A DNA stretch of 64,000 bases from Nectonema munidae (lineage: Eukaryota > Nematomorpha > Nectonematoida > Nectonematidae), in NCBI GenBank assembly GCA_030549495.1, contig JAUIRK010001055.1:619001-683000 (forward strand). Reading direction: 5' to 3'. A program made the position numbers and the translations under genes. Shown here one piece after another: positions 46,870 through 57,376 of the stretch (the stretch's first letter is position 1; each line of letters begins with the position of its first letter). The notes below the pieces were generated by a model. That model saw nothing but the letters and a program-made list of their open reading frames with translations, was not told the DNA's origin and made no database searches.

Positions 46870-47729
46870 ATTCCGTGGAGTTTCGGCTGATAGATTGAAA
46901 TGTCTAAGTGTGTTTAGGAGAATCTGTTGTTTTACAACTTACCCAAAAAATAAAAGGACTCTCGTGTCAGGTGATAGTAGACAATTTTTTAACAGTCCAT
47001 CTCTGCAAATAAAACTTCTTGAAAATGAAATTTATAGCTTAGAGGGACTGTAAGACCCAATCGTAAACTTTTATCTAAAGATAATAAACTTGATAGAAAA
47101 ATAAAAAAAAAGGGACGTTGTATGTCTAATTTCCAACAATCTATTTTTTGTGAAATGGATGGATAGCAAAATGGTTCATATGCTCTCAAATTTTCTATCA
47201 GCTTGCCCTTTCCAAGAAATATATAGACGAAAGAAACTATTCAATGTCCAAATATGTAAAGCATTACATTCAGCATATGGGTGGAGTTGACATTATGAAT
47301 CAAAAACGGTTACTTATCAGTATGATCATATGTCGAAAACTAAATACTACTTGAGACACCGTTTATTCAATTATGGCACAAACATCAGCTAAATCATTCC
47401 GATGGTTTGTTGCTAAGCAGTTGATAGGATGATACTCAAACAGAAAACGTGGCATTCCTTCATTTTAAATTTCTAAGAACAACAAATGTCTCAGAGCATC
47501 TTTTTAACTTCCAACAGTGAGTCATGAAATGCAAAAAGTAAAGGAAAGACAAAGATGTAAATTATGTGCGAGGAAAAAAATAGAAAATAAAACAAACAAT
47601 AAATGCGTGGAATGCAAAATAATTCTTTGTTACACAAGCAAAAGAAATTGTTTTAAAGAATATCATGATGTGTATGAAATAAATTTGTCTTCTTCCAGAC
47701 ACTTAGTGGTACATATATGTACCATATAA
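46870..47729 (+). mobile_element. piggyBac transposase remnant
   Basis: In changing plus-strand frames: HYIQHMGGVDIMNQK (the MGGVD motif around a catalytic Asp), SFRWFVAKQLIG and SNRKRGIP. Finally comes the C-terminal cysteine-rich domain RCKLCARKK...NKCVECKIILCY...CFKEYH (47547-47670). This order is diagnostic for piggyBac. Many stops and frame changes break it. A weak match to the pre-catalytic region (FCEMDG..NGSYAL) lies near 47150. No TTAA-bounded ends were identified. Confidence 0.75.
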
Positions 47730-48099
47730 ATAAAAAGATAGGAAAAATAAAAATAGTGTTTTTTATATCATATTTTGGATGTTTAAGGCACAATTAATTA
47801 AGTTATTGCGGTTTTAGTAGAATATGGTCTTTAAAAAAAGTATATCCTTCAAAGGGTTAATTAAAGCCTCAAAAACCTTTTTGAAACTCGGAACAATTGA
47901 ACTTTCTTCACAGTCCTTATCTTTGCTTTAGTTATTTTGTCACGATTGTTCCACAATTTCTTTATCACTTGAATTTCAACAACATTCTTATCATCAGATT
48001 TTAATAGACACAGAGTCAGAAAGAGAGGGTAGATTGAACACTGAAGAAAGTTTTCTCCATATCCTATCTAAATAACTTTTTTCAAGGTCTGCATCTTGA
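47730..48099. other. AT-rich spacer between piggyBac and Tigger remnants
   Basis: No features beyond the decayed 3' DNA of the flanking transposons. Confidence 0.35.
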
Positions 48100-49165
48100 T
48101 TAGTCTAATATAAAAATCTTATAATTTTTTCTTAATTTATTTAAATATTTGTAAAACAAGTACCTCCTTATCTTCCCCATTTTCCTCTGTTGAGATGGAC
48201 ACAAACCCAACTTTCGAGAAACCGTTGGTAGTTCTTGAGAAACCTTTGTCCATGCATTTTTACAAGGTAGCACAGAATCTAACAAAGTCCATCTGAAATC
48301 ATCTTTTTCAACTTTAGCTGCAGTTAACCTTCGAACCGAAAGAATATGTCGAAAAGGGTGTTTGAAGTTTTTGATTATTCCAGCATCCATTGGCTGGGTC
48401 AAACTAGTCGCGTTTGGAGGAAGAAATGAGATATAGATATTTTTAAGATAAGTTACTGAGTGTGCTGTACAATGATCTAAAATAGTAAAGTGATTTTTCT
48501 TCCTTGTCTTCCCATTCTGTAATCCTTCTTGTCTTCCATTCTGTATAAGTGTTTCCCTAACTTTTTTGAGATCTTTTTATTATTTCTAAAAAATCTCAAG
48601 ACACACTTGGAAAGTTTTTGCGACACATAGTTTGGGAAACACTGATTTAAAGTATACTCGGTAGGATTTTAAAAATTTTTTAATGATCTTGGATTTTTGT
48701 AAACAAAAATAATTTTTATGATCCATCCATATTTGCAGCAAACCCTAGTTTTAGGATATCTTTAGAATGATGATATTTGTTACTTAGATATCCGAGCGAT
48801 TTTTTTGTTAATTCACTTTCAAAGCCAAATTCTTTTGCAAAAAACTGATTTTTCTAAAAGATTATCCCCATCAATTCTTTCGTTTGGAAGTGATTCATTT
48901 TGGCGAAAGCATGTTAGAAGAGCGCTATCAACTTCTTGAAATGTTATCACTTTTTTCCCCTTCAATTTTACTTTCTTTGTGTTCAAGCTTCTCCAAAATT
49001 ATTTCTTTGTTTATTTATAATATCAGACAAGGTGTTTGGCTTATTTGAAAATTTAGGCGCCATATCTTTTTTCTTTAATGTAAGATTTTCTTCAAAAAAT
49101 TTAATACTTTTCTTCATGTGTACGTGTGGAAAGTTTTCTTTTAAACATTGTTACACAAAATATGA
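48100..49165 (-). mobile_element. Tigger/pogo transposase remnant
   Basis: Read on the minus strand from about 49165: LKKKDMAPKFSNKPNTLSDI (helix-turn-helix like psq/CENP-B domain), then LTCFRQNESLPNERIDGDNL and FAKEFGFESELTKKSLGYLS (second HTH of Tigger proteins), LGFAANMDGS (first catalytic Asp region), ILDHCTAHSVTYLKN (second Asp), ISFLPPNATSLTQPMDAGII, KNFKHPFRHIL. This is the standard Tigger order. The C-terminal 100 codons are open; the N-terminal part has stops and frame changes. A MITE-like piece at 48547-48644 sits between the two Asp motifs. Confidence 0.8.
48547..48644. repeat. Short hAT-like MITE within the Tigger remnant
   Basis: Ends AAGTGTTTCCCTAACTT and, read inward from 48644, CAGTGTTTCCCAAACTATGT, enclosing about 65 bp. 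CAGTGTTTCCCAAAC is a common hAT end. No clear 8-bp duplication, so moderate confidence. Confidence 0.4.
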
Positions 49166-49273
49166 ACACTTCAGAAGCTCAAAGTTGGATTAAAATGATA
49201 ATGGCAAGACTCTCAAGTCTTTTGGATTTAAAATTTAATATTTATTTGTAAAAAAGTTTTATACCATTTTCAA

Positions 49274-50332
49274 TTCCGTCGCACCTTTTTGCAATTCCAA
49301 TACTCCCTTTTGCAATGCAAAAATGCATTTTTGACATTTCACTTGTACATTTTTTAATTTAGCCATTATTTTTATATATGAAGAAATTTGAATCATTCAA
49401 AGACAAATTATTTTAAAGAACAACATTAAAAAGAAATTTATTAATCACAAATATGTAAACAGCCAATGAGTTTCTTGCAGCTTCGTGAAAAATAATTGTG
49501 AAACACGTTCGTACTTATTTTCTTTATAGATAGCTCAATAATAGAAAGTTTTTGAAGAAATTTTTAACTTTGGAAAACGTGTATTCATTTGCATTGAGCA
49601 TATAATAAAGTTATTAGTAGAGCGCGAAAAATATTGACCTTATAATATTGACTTTACTTAAAAAACAAAAAAAGCCTTTATAAAACGTTTTATCTAACAA
49701 AATAAAAACTTTATTTTACAATCACCTATCATAATTAGAATTCATAAGTAGGTATTTACAAACATTATCGTGATTAAAGTTGCAATTTTTACTTAATATG
49801 TTATTGAGCATGAAAAACTTCTTTCAACTTTTATTGATATGTGGCTTGCCCATTTTCAAGTAAACAGTATAGGAAATTTTTTTATCATTTTTTCGCCTTG
49901 TTTAAACTTACTTTTTTCTTCTTTATAAATTTTTGAATTTAAGGTATCGAAGTTCCAATCAGTGCAGGGAATTTTGAATATTTTTCAATAAAAAGTATTT
50001 GAAAAATTGACTTTATATTTTTGTTTGATTCACACTTTATCAAGTTTTAAATCTTTGTTTCGACTTTTTCAAAGGTTAGAGATTAATTTTATAGAAATTG
50101 ACATTGTTGACTTTCTCGTGCTCTAGTTATTAGCTATTAAATCCAGGCAGTTTTTCTGACTTATTAAGTGCTTATGTCTATAGGGGATACAATATTTAAT
50201 AAAATTTATACCGAAACCCACTTATTTTTTCAATAAATGTATTTCTTATAAATAATAAGTAAAATGTGAAAAATGCAACAAAAAAAAAGATGTAACAAAA
50301 TTGCAAAAGGGTGTAACGTATTTGCGACGGAA
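49274..50332. repeat. 1.06-kb element with TTCCGTCGCA inverted ends
   Basis: Left end TTCCGTCGCACC and right end (inward) TTCCGTCGCAAATACG. Both are followed by CCCTTTTGCAAT and then a TGCATTTTT.ACATTT.ACTT stretch, so imperfect inverted repeats extend about 90 bp. The interior is AT-rich and non-coding. Superfamily not determined. Confidence 0.5.
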
Positions 50333-52409
50333 GTGAAGGTGGAAAGCAAAATTCATGGAATCACTTAGATTTTCTTTTTTGACCTGACTTGAAATATGTA
50401 ATGATATTGAAAACCGTTGAAATTGATACCCAAATTCGTGTTATCAACTTATTTATTTAACCTTTTCCTGTTGAAAAAATGGAAATGCAACCGAGATAAA
50501 AATCGTCTTATAATGCTAATTAAAAACAAATATGTTTTTTACAAACATCAAAAATATAATACGCGGAATGAAGAGCTTTCATACAGAAGGGATAAATCGA
50601 ACCTCCTTTGATCTTTCCAGCTTCTTTTGATTTAGTGGAGACTTCAATATTAAGTAACGCTAAAGCTAGGACAATCTGAAAATAACATTAAAGAAGTTTC
50701 GAAATTACGAACATTTTGCTTTTAAAATAGATTTTAGATTGCTACCCTACCCATAGGTCCTTACTTTTAAACGATTGCGAGTATTAGAAGACAAATCGCC
50801 TGCTTTATTTTTCACACTCTTGGGACATTGCTGTCACACTGGCCTTCAAAGGGTTTAATGATTGAAGGATAATATGCCAACAATTAACAAATATAATTAC
50901 ACTAAATGAGTTGTCATATGCTAATACGCCTTTTTATTTGAAGGTAGTTCTGGCCACCTATGTCTTGAATGATACAAAGTATGGTAACGTAAAAAGTGCT
51001 TACTACACCAGTTCCAATTATCCATACGAGTAATGATCTAAATTATTATTTGATGCAAAGCCAACCAATTAATGTAACGTTTATTACGCAAAAACAGGCA
51101 GAAGTATTCATTCGCTGATTTATCCTCGAGAAAATGAAGCAGCTGCATATGGCATTAAGCGTTTTAAAAAATAAAATAATCATTTTCATTGCAATCATAT
51201 ACACTTATAATAATCAGCATAACACACAAAATAATCTCAAAAGTTAGGTTATAATTAACCCATTTTATCCTAGACATTAATAAGTTGATATAAGACTACC
51301 TTTCCCGTTTTTTAACTGACAGATACAGTGTCTAGCTTTTAGAATACTTTTATATCAAATCACTCATCATTTTGCTTTTCGTGGAAAGAAATGACGTGAA
51401 TTCAAGAAATCGTCTTTTCAATTGAAGATAACAATTAACTTATTGAAGTTAAGCAGGGACATCCCTTCCCCTCTTGCTGAACACTTTCAAGGCGGCCTTG
51501 AGAAATTTTTTTTATATCGTTATTCACGAGAAAACTATTGCGCCTCCATCGTTCAAATTCCTGGCTACGCCACCGCAAGCGTTGAACAATATCTACAGAT
51601 TACACTTTTAGAGTAATTTTAGATTGGGCGAAAAATACATTTCACTTTTTCGGATATTTATTCTAGCCAACAATTCACGTCCTTTATCCTACTTTATTGT
51701 CTGGTGGTGATTAAAGGGTTTGGATTTTTAAACAGCTCTAACTAACCCTTAAATGTGTGGACTCGCTCAACGCTTTGAAGACCAGTGCTCGAAGAAATGG
51801 GAATCGTTTGCTTTAAAAATTGCATTGAAAAAGAAGACAGACTTAGTCTTGAAAATTCTGGTCTTCAAAGGGTTGAGTTTGGTAAAATGGGGAAAGGCGT
51901 AAAAAAGTGGATTTTATTTTTACTTCAATTTTTATATAAAAAATTAAGGTATGGGAATGTGAAGACGACTCGCTATCAAAGCAAACCAAATCCTATTTAC
52001 TACGGACAGTACTATAGTTCAGCGTGCAAGAAGTCTTACTTTGCTCTGCTCGGCATTTGTTCTTATCTTCTCATATTTTTAATAAAGTAAAATGCACTCA
52101 ATTTTATTTCGAGAACATGCTCATCAAGGTTTATCATTCTTTCAGCGACGCGGAATCAACACTTCTTAATAAACAGTATTGCCATTAGGTTTTTCAGCAA
52201 GCTTTGCAATGCGTGAGTAATCTCAATTTTTCAAATTGGACCTTTAGGATTAAATCCTTGAAACAAATATTTCAGGTGGCTATTTTCCTAAATTAGTTAC
52301 AAAATAAACCTTGAATCACAATATTTCATTCTTTTGGCCTATTGATTTAAAAAGAAAACCCTTTTTCCTTATTTGATTCTGAATAACATCATTTAGTTTT
52401 CCAACAACC
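50333..52409. other. Gene-poor region with MITE debris and unplaced open frames
   Basis: 51475-51578 contains TCCTGGCTACGCCACCG, the right end of a CAGTGGCGTAGCCAG-type MITE. An open frame at 51785-52090 (about 100 codons, with a hydrophobic C-terminus GICSYLLIFLI) has no recognised family and no clear start. Otherwise AT-rich. Confidence 0.35.
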
Positions 52410-52700
52410 CAAGAAGAAAAGTCAGGAAGTTGGAGCAATGAGAAGAAAGTTAGCGGTGTTGCACACTAACGAAATGAAAGGGTCCATGTGCTTGGGATGA
52501 AAACTCTTGGTGCCATTTTCTCGAACGTACTTTACGATACTTTCAAAGAGATTATCGCGCAGCTTCCCTCGCTTGAAGGAGTAAACTTTATATGAGGGAA
52601 GGAGAGAAAAAAGGAGAATGAATCCACGATGCTTTCTTCTTTAGATAGAAGTAAAATGCAAACGCCCAAAAAGGGAACCGCACAAGATATAGCATGTATT
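52410..52700 (-). pseudogene. Permuted duplicate of the SID-1 last exon
   Basis: 52410-52592 matches the real exon at about 53820-54028, and 52594-52697 matches about 53628-53728, both in the same orientation. The order is swapped: the part that is more 3' on the plus strand comes first here. On the minus strand the second block still reads CYILCGSLFG, as in the gene (YILCGSLFWAFAFYFY). Identity by eye is roughly 80-85 percent, with indels. It is a dead host-gene fragment, probably from a tandem duplication followed by deletion. Confidence 0.75.
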
Positions 52701-53477
52701 ATTTTTACGCAAAGTCATGCCTAATAAGTAGCATGAATGAAAATTGTTATCTACGAAGAGGAATCGTAAGGCTTCTCTTACGAAATCAATGATCGATTGA
52801 TTTTCACAAAGCGCTAAATGTTTACGCTCAATACTGTCGCTTCGCAGCTCACGCGTTCTTGACATTCATCCCATAACTAGCACACTGCTAAAACCATCAC
52901 GGGGTAGTTGTCGTACCGCAAATATACCGTCATATTGCTAAAGGTATTTGAATTGGGTATTCGAAAGAAGCGCTATTTTATAGGTAGATATGTTTATAAA
53001 TAAGCCTAGTGAATATTTTCTGCTTTTGATTTCACACATTTGTTCTCAAAAAGTTAGAAGCCTACGCTTTTGACCAATGTTTGTGAAATTTATTTATATA
53101 TATATTCCTACCCTTCTGAAATAAAAACAATATGTTACTGTTAACAATTCTAAATGTTATGTGTAGTATTCCAAACTACTAACGATGTTTACTCCAAGGC
53201 TGAAGAGTCACGTTTTCACGTTCGCTTCATTTTGTCAAATAACACCCTCAGCAATAAAATAATACTTTTATTATCATTTCATAAAATTAAATATAACTAA
53301 ATAAAGCTTCTTCTTCTCAACCACCAAAAATAGGAAAATAACGCTTTTGGAAAAGGCTAATATTTTTACAAAATCATAAAAGTAATAAATTAAAAAATCT
53401 AATAAATAAAAATAAGAAATATTGCATGGCATTGAGGAAAATGTACTTATGATAATAAAAAGGGGGGGAAGTTTTTT
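52701..53477. other. 3' flank of the SID-1 gene
   Basis: AT-rich; includes a TATATATATA patch at about 53093-53105. TTTATT near 53267, the complement of AATAAA, could be the minus-strand polyadenylation signal. No further gene. Confidence 0.4.
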
Positions 53478-54350
53478 CTAAAACACAACAATTGTATCTC
53501 GTTTAACTTTGATCAAGTCGTCATCTAGAGTTAAAAGGGTCATAAATGAGAAGAAGAGGGCCATTGCGGAGAAGAAGTGCCAGATATCGTGGTCGTCATA
53601 AAATTTAAGAAAGGTGCATTCTTTGTTGAGTGAACGAGAGAAAGAAGGAGAATGAATCCAAGATACTTTCTTCTTTAAATAGAAGTAAAAAGCAAACGCC
53701 CAAAAAAGAGAACCGCACAAGATGTAGATCCACGCGTAAACCAAAATCTTCTCGCCATAGCGCAACTTCATACTGATGTAGAAAGCGAAGTAGAGAAGGA
53801 GATTAACGACCAAGACGTTGAGAAGAAAAGCGGGAAAGTTGGGAGGCTTTGTCGTTAGGCCGTAGGCAACGAGAAGAAAGTTGGCGGTGTTGCACACCAA
53901 TAAAAAGAAAAAGCGGTCTATGTGTTTGGGATGAAAACTCTTGGTGCCATTTTCTTTGACGTACTTTACGATATTTTCCAAGAGTTTATCGTGCAGCTTC
54001 CATCGCTTGAAGGAGTAAACTTTGAAGGTGATGAAAAGACAAGTCAGAATGTAGACGAAAGAAAAGGTTATCCAAAAGTAAGCATTACTCATCAAAACGC
54101 CAACAACACTGATAAATACAAGAAACGCCAGACTCATGTATGTTATGTAGGCGTTGGTGTTAGCGTTACAATGTCTCGTTTCGTAAATCTTTAGCATGAG
54201 CAAAACAGTTATAACATACATGAAGGATGAGTCAAATTGAAAGTTCGTATAAGATGGACACGTGTGATAGCAACCGCTGAGAACTCCTTCCATGCATAAA
54301 GCTATGCCCAGACCATAAAAGAGTCCAAACTGATTGGGAACGCCAAACAA
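53478..54350 (-). CDS. SID-1/SIDT family dsRNA transporter, last exon
   Basis: A 291-codon terminal exon with no interruption. It starts after a CATGACAG acceptor (54353-54351) with LFGVPNQFGLFYGLGIALCM. Family hallmarks follow in order: EGVLSGCYHTCPSYTNFQFD, SSFMYVITVLLMLKIYETRH, RFFFLLVCNTANFLLVAYGL, NLLLYFAFYISMKLRYGEK, CTFLKFYDDHDIWHFFSAMA, LLTLDDDLIKVKRD and a final VVF. The CYH, DDHDIWH and LLTLDDDL motifs are diagnostic of SID1/SIDT1/SIDT2 (CREST-like histidine/aspartate site). About eight membrane helices are visible. The C-terminal end aligns to human SIDT1/2 to the last residue, so the stop is natural. Known role: channel or transporter for double-stranded RNA (systemic RNAi) or cholesterol handling in membranes or lysosomes; here only homology is claimed. 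Confidence 0.92.
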   Translation of the reverse strand: MFGVPNQFGLFYGLGIALCMEGVLSGCYHTCPSYTNFQFDSSFMYVITVLLMLKIYETRHCNANTNAYITYMSLAFLVFISVVGVLMSNAYFWITFSFVYILTCLFITFKVYSFKRWKLHDKLLENIVKYVKENGTKSFHPKHIDRFFFLLVCNTANFLLVAYGLTTKPPNFPAFLLNVLVVNLLLYFAFYISMKLRYGEKILVYAWIYILCGSLFWAFAFYFYLKKKVSWIHSPSFSRSLNKECTFLKFYDDHDIWHFFSAMALFFSFMTLLTLDDDLIKVKRDTIVVF

Positions 54351-55546
54351 CTGTCATGAAAAGTAAAATAGAACGATCATTATCATCATCATTTAAAATA
54401 TCGTATACTCTCTTGCCATATTGGTCACAATATGTTAGCATGCATTACTATCTCGCTTCACATGTTAACCACTGGTGAAGAAAATTAAACGTATCATACT
54501 CAACATGAATGCAAAGGAAATTTTAAAACTAATTTTTCATGCTGATTTCAAAATTTCCATTTTGATGCAACGCAAATATTTACATATGTGCATAGATGAA
54601 GGCATTTATTTAAGTGATAAATTAGCACATGTTATTTTTAGAAAATAAATTAGCCCCTTAGGTTAAAAATAGTGACTATCCTTCTACAAAGAGTGAAGCA
54701 AAGTTAGATAAGTCCAGTCGAGATTCCAAAAAGTAAACTCTAAGCTACGTACGACAACCAATTGCTGATTAGAGAACATTCTCTCTGCAATCCTTGGATT
54801 GAAAGTATTCTATTCATTCATTGGAAAATTTCTACGATATACCCAAACCGACTGGCTTTACAAACTGCTTCAGCAGTCTAAGCTTTACAAGCAATCCAGG
54901 CAATAGTCAAAGACTTTTTCAGCTCATCATCCAAATTAAATTTTTGGTCAAGTCAATCATCACCCCTCCTCTTAACCGCAATCAAGCCAATATCCATTTT
55001 ACTCGTATTAAGTTTAAGAATATAAAATTCTTTAATTTTGTTGTATCCCCTCGCACAAAAGTTATCTGCCACCACCAATAATTTGAAGTTTCTATGCGCT
55101 TGTATATGCACCTGCAAACATTCCCATATTACCTAAAATGTTTTAAAGAACTTAAGTAAGAATGCTACTCAATGATTAAAAACAAGCCTTACGAAGCTAG
55201 TTGTGATATTCTAGCTGTCATATGCTTTGATCGACTCAAATAAATACTGCAAAGGCGTATGATCAATAAGATGGCGCTTTTCACGTTTACGTGTGAAACG
55301 TCTTCTTTCCCATTGTTGCAATAAATAATAATAGTTTGGCTTTTCGTATAGATATATGAAATCATTGTATAAATTCCTCAGAGCTCATTACCCCGACAGA
55401 CTTGTTTGCTATTATATTTTTGTCTGGAAAGTTGATTGTGAATAACATCATTTAGTTTTCCAACAATCCAATAGAAAGAAGAAATACAGTATTGTTAGAA
55501 ACCTAACTGTATTCCAATTATTTTTTAATGAGCATACTTCATAAGC

Positions 55547-55944
55547 CAGGGGCCGGGAACCTTTTTGACTAAAAGAGTCCAAAAAAGACATATTTTAAAA
55601 TCTAATCTTCTAAGAGCCATATATATTTTTAAATACTGATTACAACTAAATGGAAAAAGAAGACCAACAATTTTATAGTATAATAAGACTCTGAATTTAT
55701 TTTAAACAACATTGTTTTATCGAAGTTATTTATTAATAAGCAAAGTCTGCATCATCATCAGCTTTATTTGTGTCGTCGTGATTCGTAATGATGACGAAAT
55801 TAAGAGAGTGTAGAATTGGCAAGAAGGATAAGCATTATCGCAATACCTCCCTTTATCCTGAAGGCCACCTAATTTATCTGAGAGCCAGATGCAGTCATCA
55901 AAAGAGCCATGTCTGGCTCGCGAGCCATAGCTTCCTGACCCCTG
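55547..55944. mobile_element. hAT MITE, 398 bp, perfect 8-bp target duplication
   Basis: Ends CAGGGGCCGGGAACC and, read inward, CAGGGGTCAGGAAGC. Sub-terminal AAAAGAGTC...AGAGCCAT and GGCTCGCGAGCCATAG are typical of a widespread hAT MITE group. Flanked by TCATAAGC at 55539-55546 and 55945-55952, identical on both sides. It sits in a SID-1 intron. Confidence 0.85.
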
Positions 55945-56097
55945 TCATAAGCGAAAAAGAAGTAAAAGTTCCACATTCTCAAATGAACCATGATCAACTT
56001 TAAATTACCGATATGGAGAATTATAGCTTTCAAACTAAAAAAAAAGAAAAGGCAAAAAAAGGTCACTCTGCAAAATCAAAGAACTTTTTTATAGCAT

Positions 56098-56156
56098 TCA
56101 TTTTCATGGTAGTTGAATGAATCTATCATGTAAAAAACTGTCCATCAAGAACAAAA
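56098..56156 (+). repeat. 59-bp repeat, copy 1
   Basis: Begins TCATTTTCATGGTAGTTGAA and ends CCATCAAGAACAAAA. Identical over 59 bases to 61660-61718, with unrelated flanks. Confidence 0.8.
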
Positions 56157-57120
56157 AAAATCCTTGAAATTTTTCTACGGTCTTAATGCCAACTAAATAT
56201 AACTTCAACACCATACATGAACTAAGACAAGAAACTTTCTCATTTTTCAAAAAGGCTGTGCACGTGCCAAAAACTAATCGTATAATTGAAATCAGCATTA
56301 AAAACTACACTACACCTAGACATATGCTTGATGAGTGAAGGCGCCACATACACTTCCCAAAAACCTCGCAGTCTTTCCCATCTTTTTTAGATTTCTTACG
56401 TCTATTTTAATACGGAAACTGCATTTTAAATCTTCAGACACACAAATACCTTGCATAACGCTGATAATGGAAATTGAAATAAAATCTGTTAAAAAAAGGG
56501 TGCTTTTAAAAAATACAACAAAAAGAAGACGACAAATAGCGAATTGATAAAAGACGCGCTTCAAAAAGTTTAGCGTTATTATTGGAAAAATGTAAAAAAG
56601 GATCTACAAGTTAGTTACTCAAAAGAATTAAATATGTAGTGTTTAGCAAACACATACAACACATATACAAATAACAACATTTTAACTTAGACTCACGTAT
56701 AATGCTTGATTTGAAACATATTAGATTCTCTTGTGACTGTTGTCTCACAGGTAATATTTTTATGTGCGCGTATCAAGTCAAAATCATAACTTTAGTATTG
56801 CAAGATATTTTAAAAAAGATAGTGTTCCCATTACTATTGTATATATATCAGTGTCAAAAAAGTATTAAGTTTATCGCCAAATTATACCGCACCGATTAAT
56901 GAGTGCATTGAGGATAACCAACAAGCTATTTTAAAGAAGTCTGAGAAATATGCAAAACTCTATTTCTGTGAAAAGGCGGTGGTTAGCCGGATGTGAAATA
57001 GTGACGTTCAATTTAGTACTACAAAGTAATTTCACCTCAAAATGGTAGTTGTCTCAAAATTGCCGGCGTGAAAGAGAGCATTAGTATTCATGTTTACAAT
57101 AAAATAACATTTTTACTCAC

Positions 57121-57169
57121 TTTTTCATGGACTGGGTTCAAAATGAACATTTTCCTATGAATCATGTCC
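57121..57169 (-). CDS. SID-1 internal exon (49 bp)
   Basis: Encodes the end of a split Arg codon and DMIHRKMFILNPVHEK. This matches the loop between the TM block LLGFLFLL..RR and the EYGIPKHFGLFY segment of vertebrate SIDT2 (RRDLLHRRALEAKDIF). Acceptor TTTTTAAG (57172-57170) and donor GTGAGT. Phase agrees with both neighbours. Confidence 0.8.
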
Positions 57170-57227
57170 CTTAAAAAGTAATTAAAAAAAAAGAAGAGAT
57201 TACGCAGAGCAATTAAAGATAAAATAC

Positions 57228-57376
57228 CGTCTCCACACTAAAATTAGGAACAAAAATCCAAGAAGAACGTAGCCAATATTGCTGTAGACGTTATTGAAGG
57301 CAGTAAACATGCCTAGAGGATGAGCACAGAGAAAATTGTAAAAGCAAATATCCTCATTTCCAGTTACATTGATCAC
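57228..57376 (-). CDS. SID-1 internal exon (149 bp)
   Basis: Encodes [20 protein letters not shown], then [20 protein letters not shown] and FLFLILVWR. This is almost the SIDT consensus [21 protein letters not shown]...FNN..SN.GY.LLG. Acceptor AAAAG and donor GTATTT; ends one base short of the Arg codon completed by the next exon. CAHPLG..FNN is a strongly conserved extracytosolic region. Confidence 0.9.

Larger units (their letters stand above)
54351..57120 (-). other. SID-1 intron, about 2.8 kb
   Basis: Lies between the GTGAGT donor (57120-57115) and the CAG acceptor (54353-54351). It contains the hAT MITE at 55547-55944, one copy of the 59-bp repeat (56098-56156) and a word shared with the pseudogene flank (AATAACATCATTTAGTTTTC at about 55441 and 52385). 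No convincing extra exon was seen; open stretches at 54821-55081 and 56104-56564 have no motif. Confidence 0.65.

Noticed and set aside
53922-54441. Open frames overlapping the SID-1 last exon
   Set aside because: They are shadows of the conserved minus-strand exon in other frames.
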